Origin: a virus
Length of the DNA: 35,694 bases
Reading direction: 5' to 3' (one strand)
Virus record (IMG/VR): IMGVR_UViG_3300048589_001332
Span: 1 to 35,694 of that record
Shown: piece by piece, positions 7,104-14,261 of the stretch
How the letters are laid out: each line of letters begins with the position of its first letter
How positions within the stretch are numbered: the stretch's first letter is position 1
The notes under the pieces: generated by a model
Seen by the model: the letters and a program-made list of their open reading frames with translations, nothing else
What the model was told of the DNA's origin: nothing
Databases searched by the model: none
Made by a program: the position numbers and the translations under genes

Positions 7104-7141
7104 TTGTCCTTTCAGCTTTTTTAACTACAATTTACTTTCGC
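7104..7141 (+). promoter_or_regulatory. Phage-type promoter for the packaging operon
   Basis: TTGTCCTTT at 7104-7112 and TACTTTCGC at 7133-7141 in the standard register; the second box has CGC where the others have TGC. The ATG at 7153 follows after 11 nt. Confidence 0.75.
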
Positions 7142-7152
7142 ATAAAAAACTT

Positions 7153-7959
7153 ATGTCATCGGCATTAAAAGAATTGACTGACTGGCTTGCTTCAAAACAA
7201 AAGTTTGAACCAGGACTTGAATTATATAAAAAATATGGTACCAACAAAAACCTGATCAGGCGTTTTGATCGTACCGGTAATAATAAATTTAACCGTCAGT
7301 TGCTTTTTGAGCAGATAAAGCAAATGGCTTTAACCCTGGAAGCTTCACAAAAGGTTAAATCTCATAAGCCCAGAATCAGCAAACCGGCAAAGCCTTCAGT
7401 TGTTCTGCCTGCTACTCAACCTCCAGTTAAACTTCCTGAAAAGGTAATTATCTCAAATGAGATACTTCCCACTCCTCATGCAAACCTTAAAGATGATCTG
7501 GAAGGTGTAAATTTCGCGCTGTTGCCCGATTTTCTTAAAAAACTATCAGTAAAAAAAGGAGATCTGTATCGCGAAGCATCAAAGCTGCATCGGGAGTTGG
7601 ATAACTGCAAATCATTTAGCGAGGCTGCAGAGAAGTGCGCAGTTATTTTAAATAATATGCGCGAGAACGATCTCATTTACCAGGAATTAAGACACTTTAT
7701 AAGTCATAATAAGGTTTTGGGGCTTCACCCGGATTTAAAGAAGGAAACCAAAGCTCAGGAACCTGACTACAAAACCCTTCCGGCAGATCAGTTGCTTCGA
7801 AAAATAAGCAGCCGCAGTGCTCAGCTCAGCCGCCTGCGCAAGTGGATGAAGCAAAACAAGGCACACAAGGATTTCTTCCTGAAAAAGGCCGATGCCGAAA
7901 ACCTTGAATCTTTAATCAAAAAAATGAGAGAGCGCCTCCATGCTATTCAAAGTAAGTGA
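7153..7959 (+). CDS. Unknown phage protein, 268 aa, first gene of packaging operon
   Basis: Not recognised. A basic, mainly helical protein: the N-terminal 55 residues (LTDWLASKQKFEPGLELYKK) are followed by a Lys/Pro-rich linker (residues about 70-105, with KPAKPSVVLPATQPPVKLPEK) and a helical C-terminal half that ends in the coiled-coil-like SLIKKMRERLHAIQSK. No signal peptide or membrane segment. It overlaps the next gene by 20 nt, so translation is coupled. Its place in front of the terminase genes suggests a packaging or assembly role, which is inference. Confidence 0.75.
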   Translation: MSSALKELTDWLASKQKFEPGLELYKKYGTNKNLIRRFDRTGNNKFNRQLLFEQIKQMALTLEASQKVKSHKPRISKPAKPSVVLPATQPPVKLPEKVIISNEILPTPHANLKDDLEGVNFALLPDFLKKLSVKKGDLYREASKLHRELDNCKSFSEAAEKCAVILNNMRENDLIYQELRHFISHNKVLGLHPDLKKETKAQEPDYKTLPADQLLRKISSRSAQLSRLRKWMKQNKAHKDFFLKKADAENLESLIKKMRERLHAIQSK

Positions 7960-8524
7960 AATCGGTAAAGATGTTGTTCAGGCAGAACAATCCCGGGATG
8001 TGTTAAAACACAGTGCCGGGCTTAACCGTGTTTACTTATCAGAAAATTACAAGCAGCTGAACGAAAGCCTGTCAGGCATCGTACCAGGTGAAACCTATCA
8101 CCTTGTAAGCCTGGGGCGCTGGAGTATGCATCACCTGCTTTTTCATTTGCTTAAAATTACAGGCCCTGCCATGGTTTATGCCACCACCTGGAGCATAAGC
8201 GAAGATGTAGTAAGGCATTTGGTAGAAGCTCGCAATCAGGGATTGATTAAGGAAATGAGCTTTATATATGATTACCGGGTTCGCAAATACAAGCCTGCAG
8301 CCTATTTCCTGAGCAAAGAGCACTTTACCAGCAAAGTTACCAGCTGCCATGCCAAGGTTACAATTCTGGAAAGCGAAACGCACAGTCTTACCATTATCGG
8401 ATCGGCCAACTACACCCGCAACGATCGTATTGAAGTGGGTGTAATTTTTACCGACAAAGAAACTGCCACTTTTCATAAAAACTGGATAACAACCGAACTC
8501 CAAAACGCCGATGAAGAGCTTTAG
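7940..8524 (+). CDS. Phospholipase D-family (HKD) nuclease-like protein
   Basis: 194 residues with a single PLD catalytic motif near the C-terminus: His137 and Lys139 in CHAKVTILE, followed by the family's GSAN in TIIGSANYTRNDRIEVGVIF. Single-HKD proteins of this size, such as Nuc, act as dimeric nucleases. The N-terminal half (YHLVSLGRWSMHHLLFHLL, PAMVYATTWSISEDVV) fits the PLD alpha/beta fold. No signal peptide is seen, so it acts in the cytoplasm. The gene overlaps both neighbours (20 nt before, 14 nt after) within the packaging operon. A role in DNA processing during packaging, or in degrading competing DNA, is inference. Family call is good; activity is unproven. Confidence 0.75.
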   Translation: MLFKVSEIGKDVVQAEQSRDVLKHSAGLNRVYLSENYKQLNESLSGIVPGETYHLVSLGRWSMHHLLFHLLKITGPAMVYATTWSISEDVVRHLVEARNQGLIKEMSFIYDYRVRKYKPAAYFLSKEHFTSKVTSCHAKVTILESETHSLTIIGSANYTRNDRIEVGVIFTDKETATFHKNWITTELQNADEEL

Positions 8525-8801
8525 TCAGGAAGAAATTGCAGAAATAGAAAAAATGGCTGGGCTTTGCTTCACACCCGAGCAAATTGCCATTGTGCTGCAG
8601 GTTGATGCTGAAGAATTCCGTGCAGAATACAACAATACCAATAGCCAGGTTTACCTGCATTATCAGCGTGGTTCTCTTATTCATGAGTGCGAAGTAAGAA
8701 ACTCTATATACCAACTTGCAAAAGGAGGCAGCTCAACTGCTCAGCAGCAATACCTTGCTTTGATGAAAGAACGTAACTCTCAAATTTTTAAAACAAAATG
8801 A
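8511..8801 (+). CDS. Small putative DNA-binding protein before terminase
   Basis: 96 residues with a helix-turn-helix-like segment FTPEQIAIVLQVDAEEFRAEY, typical of the N-terminal domain of small terminase subunits. It overlaps the PLD-like gene by 14 nt and the next gene by the ATGA type. It may form the small terminase together with the product of 8798, or be a separate DNA-recognition protein. No other feature is visible. Confidence 0.6.
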   Translation: MKSFSQEEIAEIEKMAGLCFTPEQIAIVLQVDAEEFRAEYNNTNSQVYLHYQRGSLIHECEVRNSIYQLAKGGSSTAQQQYLALMKERNSQIFKTK

Positions 8802-9367
8802 GCCGCGAATCAGAATTAACATACCAGGAGCTTGTACGTACCATTGAGGCACGTGAAGAAATGAGCCCTAAACAAATTGAGATACTTGAGCGCTGGAAAT
8901 ATGCTCATAAAACCATGAACGATGACTTCCTGATCGGGATGCCACTTGAAGACAAGATCATGGAAAAATTTGGAGTAAGCAGATCCACTGCGCGCAAAGA
9001 TATCCTGGACAGCAACTCTTATTTTCTTACAGAAGATAAGATTGATAAGGACCTGTGGCGCGGGCGTCTGGCTTTCTGGCAGCTGAAAGGCATTGCACTT
9101 GCCTACAAAAACGACAATATGCGCGATTTTAACAGCGGCATCAAAAACCTGTATCTCATTATGGGGCTCGACAGGAAAGACACAAAACTGGATCCCAAAC
9201 TTTTCCAGCAAAATATATACAACTTCTTTTCAGATCCTCGCAGGGTTGGTATCAAGGCTGTTACTGAGCCCGAGGTACTGGAGCTCATTGATGAAATTGA
9301 AGGCATCTCCCCATCCGAAAGAGAACGTTTAATTCAAGAAGCTGACGGCTATCCCGAAAATGAATGA
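8798..9367 (+). CDS. Putative terminase small subunit
   Basis: 189 residues, directly upstream of and overlapping the large terminase by 8 nt. A helix-turn-helix is seen in MEKFGVSRSTARKDILDS (about residues 52-70); the rest is helical (FNSGIKNLYLIMGLD, TEPEVLELIDEIEGISPSERERL). Small terminase subunits recognise the packaging start site and feed DNA to the ATPase. It starts with an ATGA overlap. Its last residues, YPENE, embed the next gene's start; the gene at 23896 ends the same way. The call rests on position plus HTH. Confidence 0.7.
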   Translation: MSRESELTYQELVRTIEAREEMSPKQIEILERWKYAHKTMNDDFLIGMPLEDKIMEKFGVSRSTARKDILDSNSYFLTEDKIDKDLWRGRLAFWQLKGIALAYKNDNMRDFNSGIKNLYLIMGLDRKDTKLDPKLFQQNIYNFFSDPRRVGIKAVTEPEVLELIDEIEGISPSERERLIQEADGYPENE

Positions 9368-10988
9368 TCTGTATCTAAATATTCCGCAGCTGCAGTGCAT
9401 CCTGGTTGACCCCAAGGAGCTTTACGCCCATATGGGACGCGGATTAGGTAAAAGTACCGAAATCATCGCTCATTTAACGGCAAACCGGGTTTACGATATG
9501 CCCAGGGCTGGGTTCCTGCTTATGGGACGCACTTACAAGCAGATTCTTACCAAAACACTTCCGGCAACCGTTGACGGATGGAATAAGCGTGGGTTTGTTG
9601 AAGGCGTTCATTATGTAATCGGAGAAAAACCTCCCTGGGATGTTAAAGCATATGGGGCGCCTCAAAAGGATTACACTCATTTCATTTCATTTTACACCGG
9701 CACCGGCTTTCATCTGGGCAGCCAGGACAGGCCAGGGCTGGTAAACTCACTTACAGTGTGGGGGATTTTTGGAGATGAGTCAAAACTTTTGCTCGAAGAA
9801 AGATTCAAAGAAGACGCCATGCCTACCCTCAGGGGAAATCTCAACGCATTTAAGGATAACCCGCATAACAGATCGGTAGTACTTACTTCGTCCATGCCGC
9901 CTTTGCCCGATGGGCAGTGGCTTTATGAAATGGAAAAGAGGATGAACGAAAAGAAGATACGTGCAATACTCAATCTTTCGTGGTATGTTGAGCAGCTAAA
10001 GGTTGATTACAACGAAGCCGGTGAGTTCTTTAAACCCCGAATTGCCCGCAAAATCAAATTCTTCGCTCAGAAGCTGAATAAATGGCGTTTGGATAAAGAT
10101 GGCCAGGTAATGTATATTGAAGCCAGCAGCCTGGCGAATTTGCATATCCTGAGGCCTGATTATATACTTCAGCAACAGGATATACTCAAGGGTAAGTTTC
10201 GCACCGAAATATTAAACCTAAAGCCTAAACGCGGCGAAAGCTTGTTTTATGCCAACCTTGCGCCACGGCATTATTACACCGATTTTAATTACAACTACCT
10301 GGGAAGGTTCAACCATAAGAATATTGCCGAAAACGACAATTGTCAGGGCGATAACGATTTGCTTAAAACAAATCCTTTGATTATAGGGATGGACTTCGGC
10401 CCCAACTTTAACTGTATTGTTACAGCTCAGAAAATAGAAAGCCTCAGGGAGATCAGGTTCCTGAAGAATCACTGGGTAAAGTCACCCAAGATTATAGACC
10501 ATGTGTGCCAGGATTGGTGCGATTATTACCATACCCATCCTAAACGTGAGTTGTTGTTTTATTACGATAATACCGGGAACAACCGACAGGCAAACAGCGA
10601 CCTTACATTTGCACAGCAAGCCGCTCGGATATTCCGCAAAAACGGATGGGAAGTTACCCAGAAGACCATAGGAGGAGCCAACCCGCAGCACGATAAGAAG
10701 TATCTATTGTGGAACCTGATGTTGCTTGAGCAGGATAAGATCCTTTACAAGGTACGCATAAACGAGTCAAACGCCAGCGATTTGAAGCACAGCATGGAAT
10801 TCGCTCCAGCCAAAGAGGGAAGCAACGGGGAAGTAAAGAAAGACAAAAGCTCTGAAAAGAAAGCATCAATACCCGACGAAGAGGCAACCCACTTAAGTGA
10901 TGCCGCCGATACCATTGTATTTGGAGAGTTCAGAAATGTACTCGATTTATTCGATATGTCAAATTATTACGATATCAGGATAAGGTAG
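9360..10988 (+). CDS. Terminase large subunit (packaging ATPase-nuclease)
   Basis: 542 residues, the normal length for TerL, the motor that pumps DNA into the prohead and cuts it. The ATPase domain shows a Walker A-like GRGLGKST at residues 26-33 and Walker B as WGIFGDE with Asp139-Glu140, then a coupling-type motif VLTSSMP. The C-terminal RNase H-like nuclease shows Asp345 in IIGMDFGPN, Asp403 in FYYDNTGNN and Asp514/Asp517 in HLSDAADTI. It is the last gene of the packaging operon; a 980-bp non-coding region follows. The portal gene is nearly 9 kb away, which is unusual. Confident. Confidence 0.93.
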   Translation: MNDLYLNIPQLQCILVDPKELYAHMGRGLGKSTEIIAHLTANRVYDMPRAGFLLMGRTYKQILTKTLPATVDGWNKRGFVEGVHYVIGEKPPWDVKAYGAPQKDYTHFISFYTGTGFHLGSQDRPGLVNSLTVWGIFGDESKLLLEERFKEDAMPTLRGNLNAFKDNPHNRSVVLTSSMPPLPDGQWLYEMEKRMNEKKIRAILNLSWYVEQLKVDYNEAGEFFKPRIARKIKFFAQKLNKWRLDKDGQVMYIEASSLANLHILRPDYILQQQDILKGKFRTEILNLKPKRGESLFYANLAPRHYYTDFNYNYLGRFNHKNIAENDNCQGDNDLLKTNPLIIGMDFGPNFNCIVTAQKIESLREIRFLKNHWVKSPKIIDHVCQDWCDYYHTHPKRELLFYYDNTGNNRQANSDLTFAQQAARIFRKNGWEVTQKTIGGANPQHDKKYLLWNLMLLEQDKILYKVRINESNASDLKHSMEFAPAKEGSNGEVKKDKSSEKKASIPDEEATHLSDAADTIVFGEFRNVLDLFDMSNYYDIRIR

Positions 10989-11067
10989 ATTTGGGCGAGA
11001 CGGCTGCTGAAGAGCGCAGCCGTACGGCTTTCCGCTATATCTTTTGCTGTCATCATTGGTATACTAC

Positions 11068-11257
11068 GGGCAAGCAAAAACCATACGTTTCATTTCGTTT
11101 CGTATTGGCGGCAACCACTGCCTTTGCCAACCCAAACACACAGCACTCCATTTCATTTCGTGCAGAGTGTTTCTTACTCGCTTAATCTTATACTTCGCAG
11201 CTCGGCAGAGATAGCCGCCAATACTTCACTTCATTACACTTCTGCTTTTGCTTGCCC
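11068..11257. repeat. Nested long-range inverted repeat
   Basis: The outer arms GGGCAAGCAAAA (11068-11079) and TTTTGCTTGCCC (11246-11257) are exact complements. The inner arms GTATTGGCGGC (11102-11112) and GCCGCCAATAC (11214-11224) are also exact. The 21-22 nt between outer and inner arms on each side are not complementary. This could fold into one large hairpin with an internal bubble, or be the remains of a mobile element or recombination site. Confidence 0.75.
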
Positions 11258-11437
11258 TTTATCAGCTTTTGTATCCAGCAAAAGGATGCCGCTGCAATCC
11301 TCTCGCAGGGCTTCATCATTCTATTAGGCCTGTTTCCATTGCTTATTACTTCTGTGCTTTACCCGAGAACAATATGGCGTTACACTGTGCTATACAGCTT
11401 AGTGGCGCGCTCATAGCCAGTTTTATTGAGGTTTTTA

Positions 11438-11526
11438 TGTAAACCTTGTAAACCATGTAAACCTATGATTATAAATAATTAAAATACAACTAATTACAGG
11501 TTTACAGTCGGTTTACATAGTTTACA
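11438..11526. repeat. TGTAAACC site array in two orientations around an AT-rich core
   Basis: Three direct copies of TGTAAACC at 11438, 11447 and 11456 (9-bp period) are followed by an AT-rich core (11464-11498) and then three inverted copies: GGTTTACA at 11499 and 11510, AGTTTACA at 11519. Six sites converge on the core. This resembles iterons next to an unwinding element, or a multi-site operator. Confidence 0.7.
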
Positions 11527-11538
11527 GTTTGTTTATAT

Positions 11539-11629
11539 GGTGTTCCGCTTCGCTGCACGAATATGGGGCGCGCAGCGCCTTTAATAGGTGTTCCGCTACG
11601 CTCCACAGCACTATGGGGCGCGCAGCGCC
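11539..11629. repeat. 48-bp tandem repeat with GC hairpins
   Basis: The copies at 11539-11579 and 11587-11629 both begin GGTGTTCCGCT and end ATGGGGCGCGCAGCGCC; the middle differs. Each ends in the hairpin GGCGC-GCA-GCGCC. No coding sense. Confidence 0.7.
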
Positions 11630-11695
11630 ATATATCACTTTTTGGGCGGTGTTAATTGCTCACAGGGTAACCAGCGTGGCGTTAGTTCCTCTGTC

Positions 11696-11724
11696 AATCC
11701 CGGCAAAAAAATGCCGGGATTTTG
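11696..11724 (+). terminator. Terminator-like hairpin
   Basis: Stem AATCCCGGCA/TGCCGGGATT with an A6 loop and a short TTTT tail. It separates the repeat region from the promoter of the island. No gene ends close by, so it may end a non-coding transcript or read-through from TerL. Confidence 0.6.
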
Positions 11725-11780
11725 TAAAAAAACAAGTAAGGACAAACAAAGCAGCAAAAAAATATTGATTGATCCCCGAT

Positions 11781-11818
11781 ATTTAGACTGATTCTAAATT
11801 TACAAACTGCTATATTTG
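11781..11818 (+). promoter_or_regulatory. Host-like promoter with ATTTAGA inverted repeat
   Basis: A perfect -7 box TATATTTG (11811-11818) lies downstream of an inverted repeat ATTTAGA-CTGAT-TCTAAAT (11781-11799), near the expected -33 region. A nearly identical site lies at 14128-14152. The arrangement suggests a regulated promoter for the gene at 11970 and the ArdC-SymE pair. Confidence 0.5.
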
Positions 11819-11969
11819 CCTGTATATCAGTTAATTACAGAGCAAAAAGGCAGCCAAACAATTAAAAATAATAGCCAAAACACTTGCTTTGTATTATAAT
11901 TATCTGTAAATTAGCTCATTATTAATTCAGAAACAGCAGTCCGAGCTGTATAAAAACCGGTTTACGTTT

Positions 11970-12404
11970 ATGAGTAAAACAGCCCGCAAGGTTGCAGACA
12001 TCGCAGCCGAGAACACCGAAAGCCAGAGCAACAGCCAGGCAACCAACACCCCCGCCCCTGTTATGCAGGTGCTTAAACCCGAAGCCAGGGAAGAGCCGGA
12101 ACCGGAACCAGAAGCCAAAGCCCAGGCAGCCGAACCACCGAAACCGGTTTCTATTTCGGAGATCAAACGCAGAGCCCAGGAGATTTATTTGCTTTCGGAG
12201 CAACATGACAACCTTACAGCCCAGCTTGAAAAGGTGATGGAGTTTGCCGCCGAAGTTGGCGAAAATGCAACCCTTTCGCTGTCATCGGACGGGGTACGCA
12301 GATTCAACAGCAAAGACCCGGCAGCCGTGGCAAAAATGGTTGAAATCTGCATTAGCAACATTAAAGAGCGGATTAATGAAGTAGAGGCTAAACTTGCAGC
12401 CTGA
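11970..12404 (+). CDS. Unknown protein, 144 aa, with Pro/Glu-rich N-terminus
   Basis: Not recognised. Residues 1-60 are low-complexity (Ala, Pro, Glu, Gln; EEPEPEPEAKAQAAEPPKP), probably disordered. Residues 60-144 are helical (ISEIKRRAQEIYLLSEQHDN, ISNIKERINEVEAKLAA), suggesting a coiled coil. It starts at ATG; about 60 nt and a strong hairpin separate it from the ArdC gene. Acidic small proteins next to antirestriction genes are common in mobile elements, but no function can be claimed. Confidence 0.7.
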   Translation: MSKTARKVADIAAENTESQSNSQATNTPAPVMQVLKPEAREEPEPEPEAKAQAAEPPKPVSISEIKRRAQEIYLLSEQHDNLTAQLEKVMEFAAEVGENATLSLSSDGVRRFNSKDPAAVAKMVEICISNIKERINEVEAKLAA

Positions 12405-12421
12405 TCAATTATTAATTAACC

Positions 12422-12449
12422 GGCCGGCAACCGCACACGGTTGCCGGCC
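12422..12449. repeat. Perfect hairpin without T-run between two genes
   Basis: A 12-bp perfect stem GGCCGGCAACCG/CGGTTGCCGGCC with loop CACA, followed by TAAATC, so it lacks the T-run of an intrinsic terminator. It may be an mRNA stability or processing element upstream of ardC. Confidence 0.65.
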
Positions 12450-12463
12450 TAAATCATTAGAAC

Positions 12464-13390
12464 ATGACAACAAACATATATGAAAGTATAAACGCCCGGA
12501 TTACCGGACTTTTAAACGACAAGCTAAAAGGCTACGAAAAAACATGGTTCAGTGTTAAAGTTGAGCCATCTGCCCGAAATCCTTACACAAATCACTACTA
12601 TGCAATGATTAACAACGTTTTATTGCATATGGGTTTAATTGTGCGCCATGGTTACTACTTAAACCGCTGGATTACTTTCCTGCAGGCTAAACAGCTTGGC
12701 GCAAAAATCAGGAAAGGCAGTTACAGCGAAACTATTGTTTTTACATCGAGCATTTATCTGGATGGTGATGATAAAAATGTAAGCAAAACAGCCAGAGCCA
12801 TAGCCGATGCCGGGGGACAACTGCCCGATGGTTGGAGGCAAATACCATTTTTAAAGGGGTTCAACGTCTTTAATGTTGCCGATGTTGAAGGATTGCCAGC
12901 CGATTGGACCATCCCCGAAAAGATTGAATTTAACAACTCGCAGCGAATTGCCAAAATTGATGAAATTATCAGGCAAACCGGTGCAGTAATTAACGAGACA
13001 AACACAAACCAGCCCTGCTATTATCCGGGTAGAGATCAAATATTTATGCCCATGCGTTGGCAGTTTGACAGCGGAGATACATTTTACTCTGTTTTGTTTC
13101 ATGAACTTGGACATTGGACAGGACACGAAACCCGGCTAAATCGCAAGCTTACACCAAAACAGGAAGATTACGCATTTGAAGAACTTGTTGCAGAACTTAC
13201 CGCGGCTTATTGTTGCGCCCGGCTTAATCTTGCCGGAGAAATAACCAACAATGCAGCCTATATTAAGGGATGGTTAAAAGGCCTTGAAAATGACATGAAG
13301 TTTTTTACCCTTGCCGCTTCACTTGCGCAGAAAGCAGTTAATTACATTTTTGGCGAAGCAGCAGAAAACGCAGAAAGGAGCGCAGCATGA
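12464..13390 (+). CDS. ArdC-like antirestriction protein (zinc metallopeptidase fold)
   Basis: 308 residues. The N-terminal part (YLNRWITFLQAKQLGAKIRKGSYSETIVF in two adjoining segments) matches the ArdC N-terminal ssDNA-binding domain pattern. The C-terminal part carries the zincin motif His213-Glu-Leu-Gly-His217 in LFHELGHWTGHETRL, with a downstream EELVAELTAAY helix for the third metal ligand. ArdC-type proteins protect incoming plasmid or phage DNA from host restriction. It acts in the cytoplasm. Its stop overlaps the SymE-like gene start by 4 nt. Family call is confident; antirestriction activity is known for the family, not shown here. Confidence 0.88.
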   Translation: MTTNIYESINARITGLLNDKLKGYEKTWFSVKVEPSARNPYTNHYYAMINNVLLHMGLIVRHGYYLNRWITFLQAKQLGAKIRKGSYSETIVFTSSIYLDGDDKNVSKTARAIADAGGQLPDGWRQIPFLKGFNVFNVADVEGLPADWTIPEKIEFNNSQRIAKIDEIIRQTGAVINETNTNQPCYYPGRDQIFMPMRWQFDSGDTFYSVLFHELGHWTGHETRLNRKLTPKQEDYAFEELVAELTAAYCCARLNLAGEITNNAAYIKGWLKGLENDMKFFTLAASLAQKAVNYIFGEAAENAERSAA

Positions 13391-13635
13391 AACATATAAC
13401 AATGAGATGTTTAACCATTGGCGAAGGTATAAGGGTGCGGAAGCATAACCAGCGGACATATTATCCTCAAATAAGGTTGGAAGGTGTTTGGCTTGAGGAT
13501 GCCGGATTTTTGCCCGGTTCGGTGGTTTACCTTTTTGTAGAATCCGGTAAAATTGTGCTTAAATCTAAGCCTGAGAACGAAACCGAAGCAAAGGCAATAA
13601 AATTAATAAACGCGCTGGATGATGTAGCAGCATAG
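13387..13635 (+). CDS. SymE-like toxin (AbrB-fold)
   Basis: 82 residues with the SymE pattern: YYPQIRLEGVWLEDAGFLPGS followed by VVYLFVESGKIVLKSK. SymE of E. coli is an SOS-linked toxin with an AbrB-type fold; its mRNA is held down by the antisense RNA SymR. Here it is translationally coupled to ardC (overlap ATGA). In E. coli symE also lies beside restriction-modification genes, so the pairing with an antirestriction gene is notable. A GC-rich hairpin cluster follows the stop. No SymR-like gene can be assigned by eye. Confidence 0.78.
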   Translation: MKHITMRCLTIGEGIRVRKHNQRTYYPQIRLEGVWLEDAGFLPGSVVYLFVESGKIVLKSKPENETEAKAIKLINALDDVAA

Positions 13636-13658
13636 GTAAACGTTTTTAAGCGGTTACA

Positions 13659-13735
13659 CGCGGGAGGGCTTACCCCCCCGCGGCTGCTTCGCAGCCTTTT
13701 CGCTGAAGAGCGCGAAAAGTCTGCTTCAGCAGCCG
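13659..13735. repeat. GC-rich hairpin cluster after the symE-like gene
   Basis: Hairpins GGCTGC-TTC-GCAGCC (13682-13696), CTTTTCGC/GCGAAAAG (13696-13719) and CTGCT-TC-AGCAG (13721-13732). CGGCTGCT (13681) and AGCAGCCG (13728) can also pair at long range. Related to the hairpins near 1148-1240 and 11001-11025; the string GCTGAAGAGCGC is shared with the latter. Confidence 0.6.
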
Positions 13736-13751
13736 CTCCCCCCGGTCTGGT

Positions 13752-13804
13752 ATTAAGTGCGTATCTTAATTTGTTTTTTGATGGGCTTGGTTTACGCACT
13801 TAAT
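13752..13804. repeat. Inverted repeat upstream of the 13846 gene
   Basis: ATTAAGTGCGTA (13752-13763) and TACGCACTTAAT (13793-13804) are exact 12-bp complements, 29 nt apart. A -7-like TATATTTAC lies just downstream, so the pair could be an operator or a loop-forming site for the gene at 13846. Confidence 0.7.
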
Positions 13805-13845
13805 GAATTTAATTATATTTACATCACGGTTAAATCTGTTGATAC

Positions 13846-14097
13846 ATGGATCCTGAAAAACAAAAAATACTGAAAACTTCAAGATTTCTGCTCTGTAAAA
13901 ACCCGATGCTCGATGATCGGGAGTACATCCTGAGCACCAGGGGTGGTGATTTGCTGATTGAAATCGTTCATTTGCCCGGCAAAAACTTTGAACTTAAGCT
14001 TGCTAAAGTTTACGAGGCAAGCCCTTCTCAGATTAATGCAGCTTTAAAAGATGCTGCGAAATGGTATATTGCTTATTTGGGCAGCGTTAATAAATAA
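13846..14097 (+). CDS. Unknown small protein, 83 aa
   Basis: Not recognised. A compact alpha/beta protein (SRFLLCKNPMLDDREYILST, GDLLIEIVHLPGKNFELKL, NAALKDAAKWYIAYLGSVNK). No signal peptide or membrane segment. It stands alone between a GC hairpin cluster with an inverted repeat upstream and the regulated promoter of the helicase operon downstream. It starts at ATG after a -7-like TATATTTAC (about 13815). Confidence 0.65.
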   Translation: MDPEKQKILKTSRFLLCKNPMLDDREYILSTRGGDLLIEIVHLPGKNFELKLAKVYEASPSQINAALKDAAKWYIAYLGSVNK

Positions 14098-14127
14098 TTC
14101 AACATCAACACTTTACCAGCTCACCTT

Positions 14128-14152
14128 ATTTAGAATGATTATAAATTTAAGG
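14128..14152. promoter_or_regulatory. Second ATTTAGA-type regulatory site
   Basis: ATTTAGAATGATTATAAATT and the following bases match the site at 11781 at all but three of 25 positions. It lies about 30 nt upstream of the helicase-operon promoter. A shared regulator of both accessory transcripts is inferred. Confidence 0.5.
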
Positions 14153-14180
14153 TTTGGGTAAAAATAATTGTTAAAAAACT

Positions 14181-14211
14181 TGCATAGTATCAAATTTGAT
14201 ACTATCTTTAC
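14181..14211 (+). promoter_or_regulatory. Promoter with 22-bp palindromic operator for helicase/IbrAB operon
   Basis: TTG (14181-14183), 20 nt, then TATCTTTA (14204-14211) fits the Bacteroidetes -33/-7 pattern. The spacer is filled by a perfect 22-bp palindrome (14185-14206, half-site ATAGTATCAAA). A dimeric repressor bound here would block polymerase; the XRE protein at the end of the same operon is the natural candidate. Confidence 0.75.
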
Positions 14212-14261
14212 ATCATTAATTTAAAGCTGGCGGCAACAGTGAACAATACGGCGCAAATACA

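Larger units (their letters stand above)
10989..11969. other. Non-coding region between packaging operon and accessory island
   Basis: About 980 bp in which only short reading frames of 64-79 codons occur, overlapping one another and crossing clear repeats; none has a credible start or composition. It holds a hairpin directly after TerL (ACGGCTGC/GCAGCCGT, about 11001-11025), a nested long-range inverted repeat (11068-11257), a two-orientation TGTAAACC array (11438-11526), a 48-bp tandem repeat (11539-11629), a terminator-like hairpin (11696-11724) and a host-like promoter (11781-11818). Confidence 0.65.

Noticed and set aside
10991-11791. Several + strand frames of 64-79 codons in the gap after TerL
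   Set aside because: They overlap in different frames, cross inverted repeats and a terminator, and show no domain, conserved pattern or credible start.
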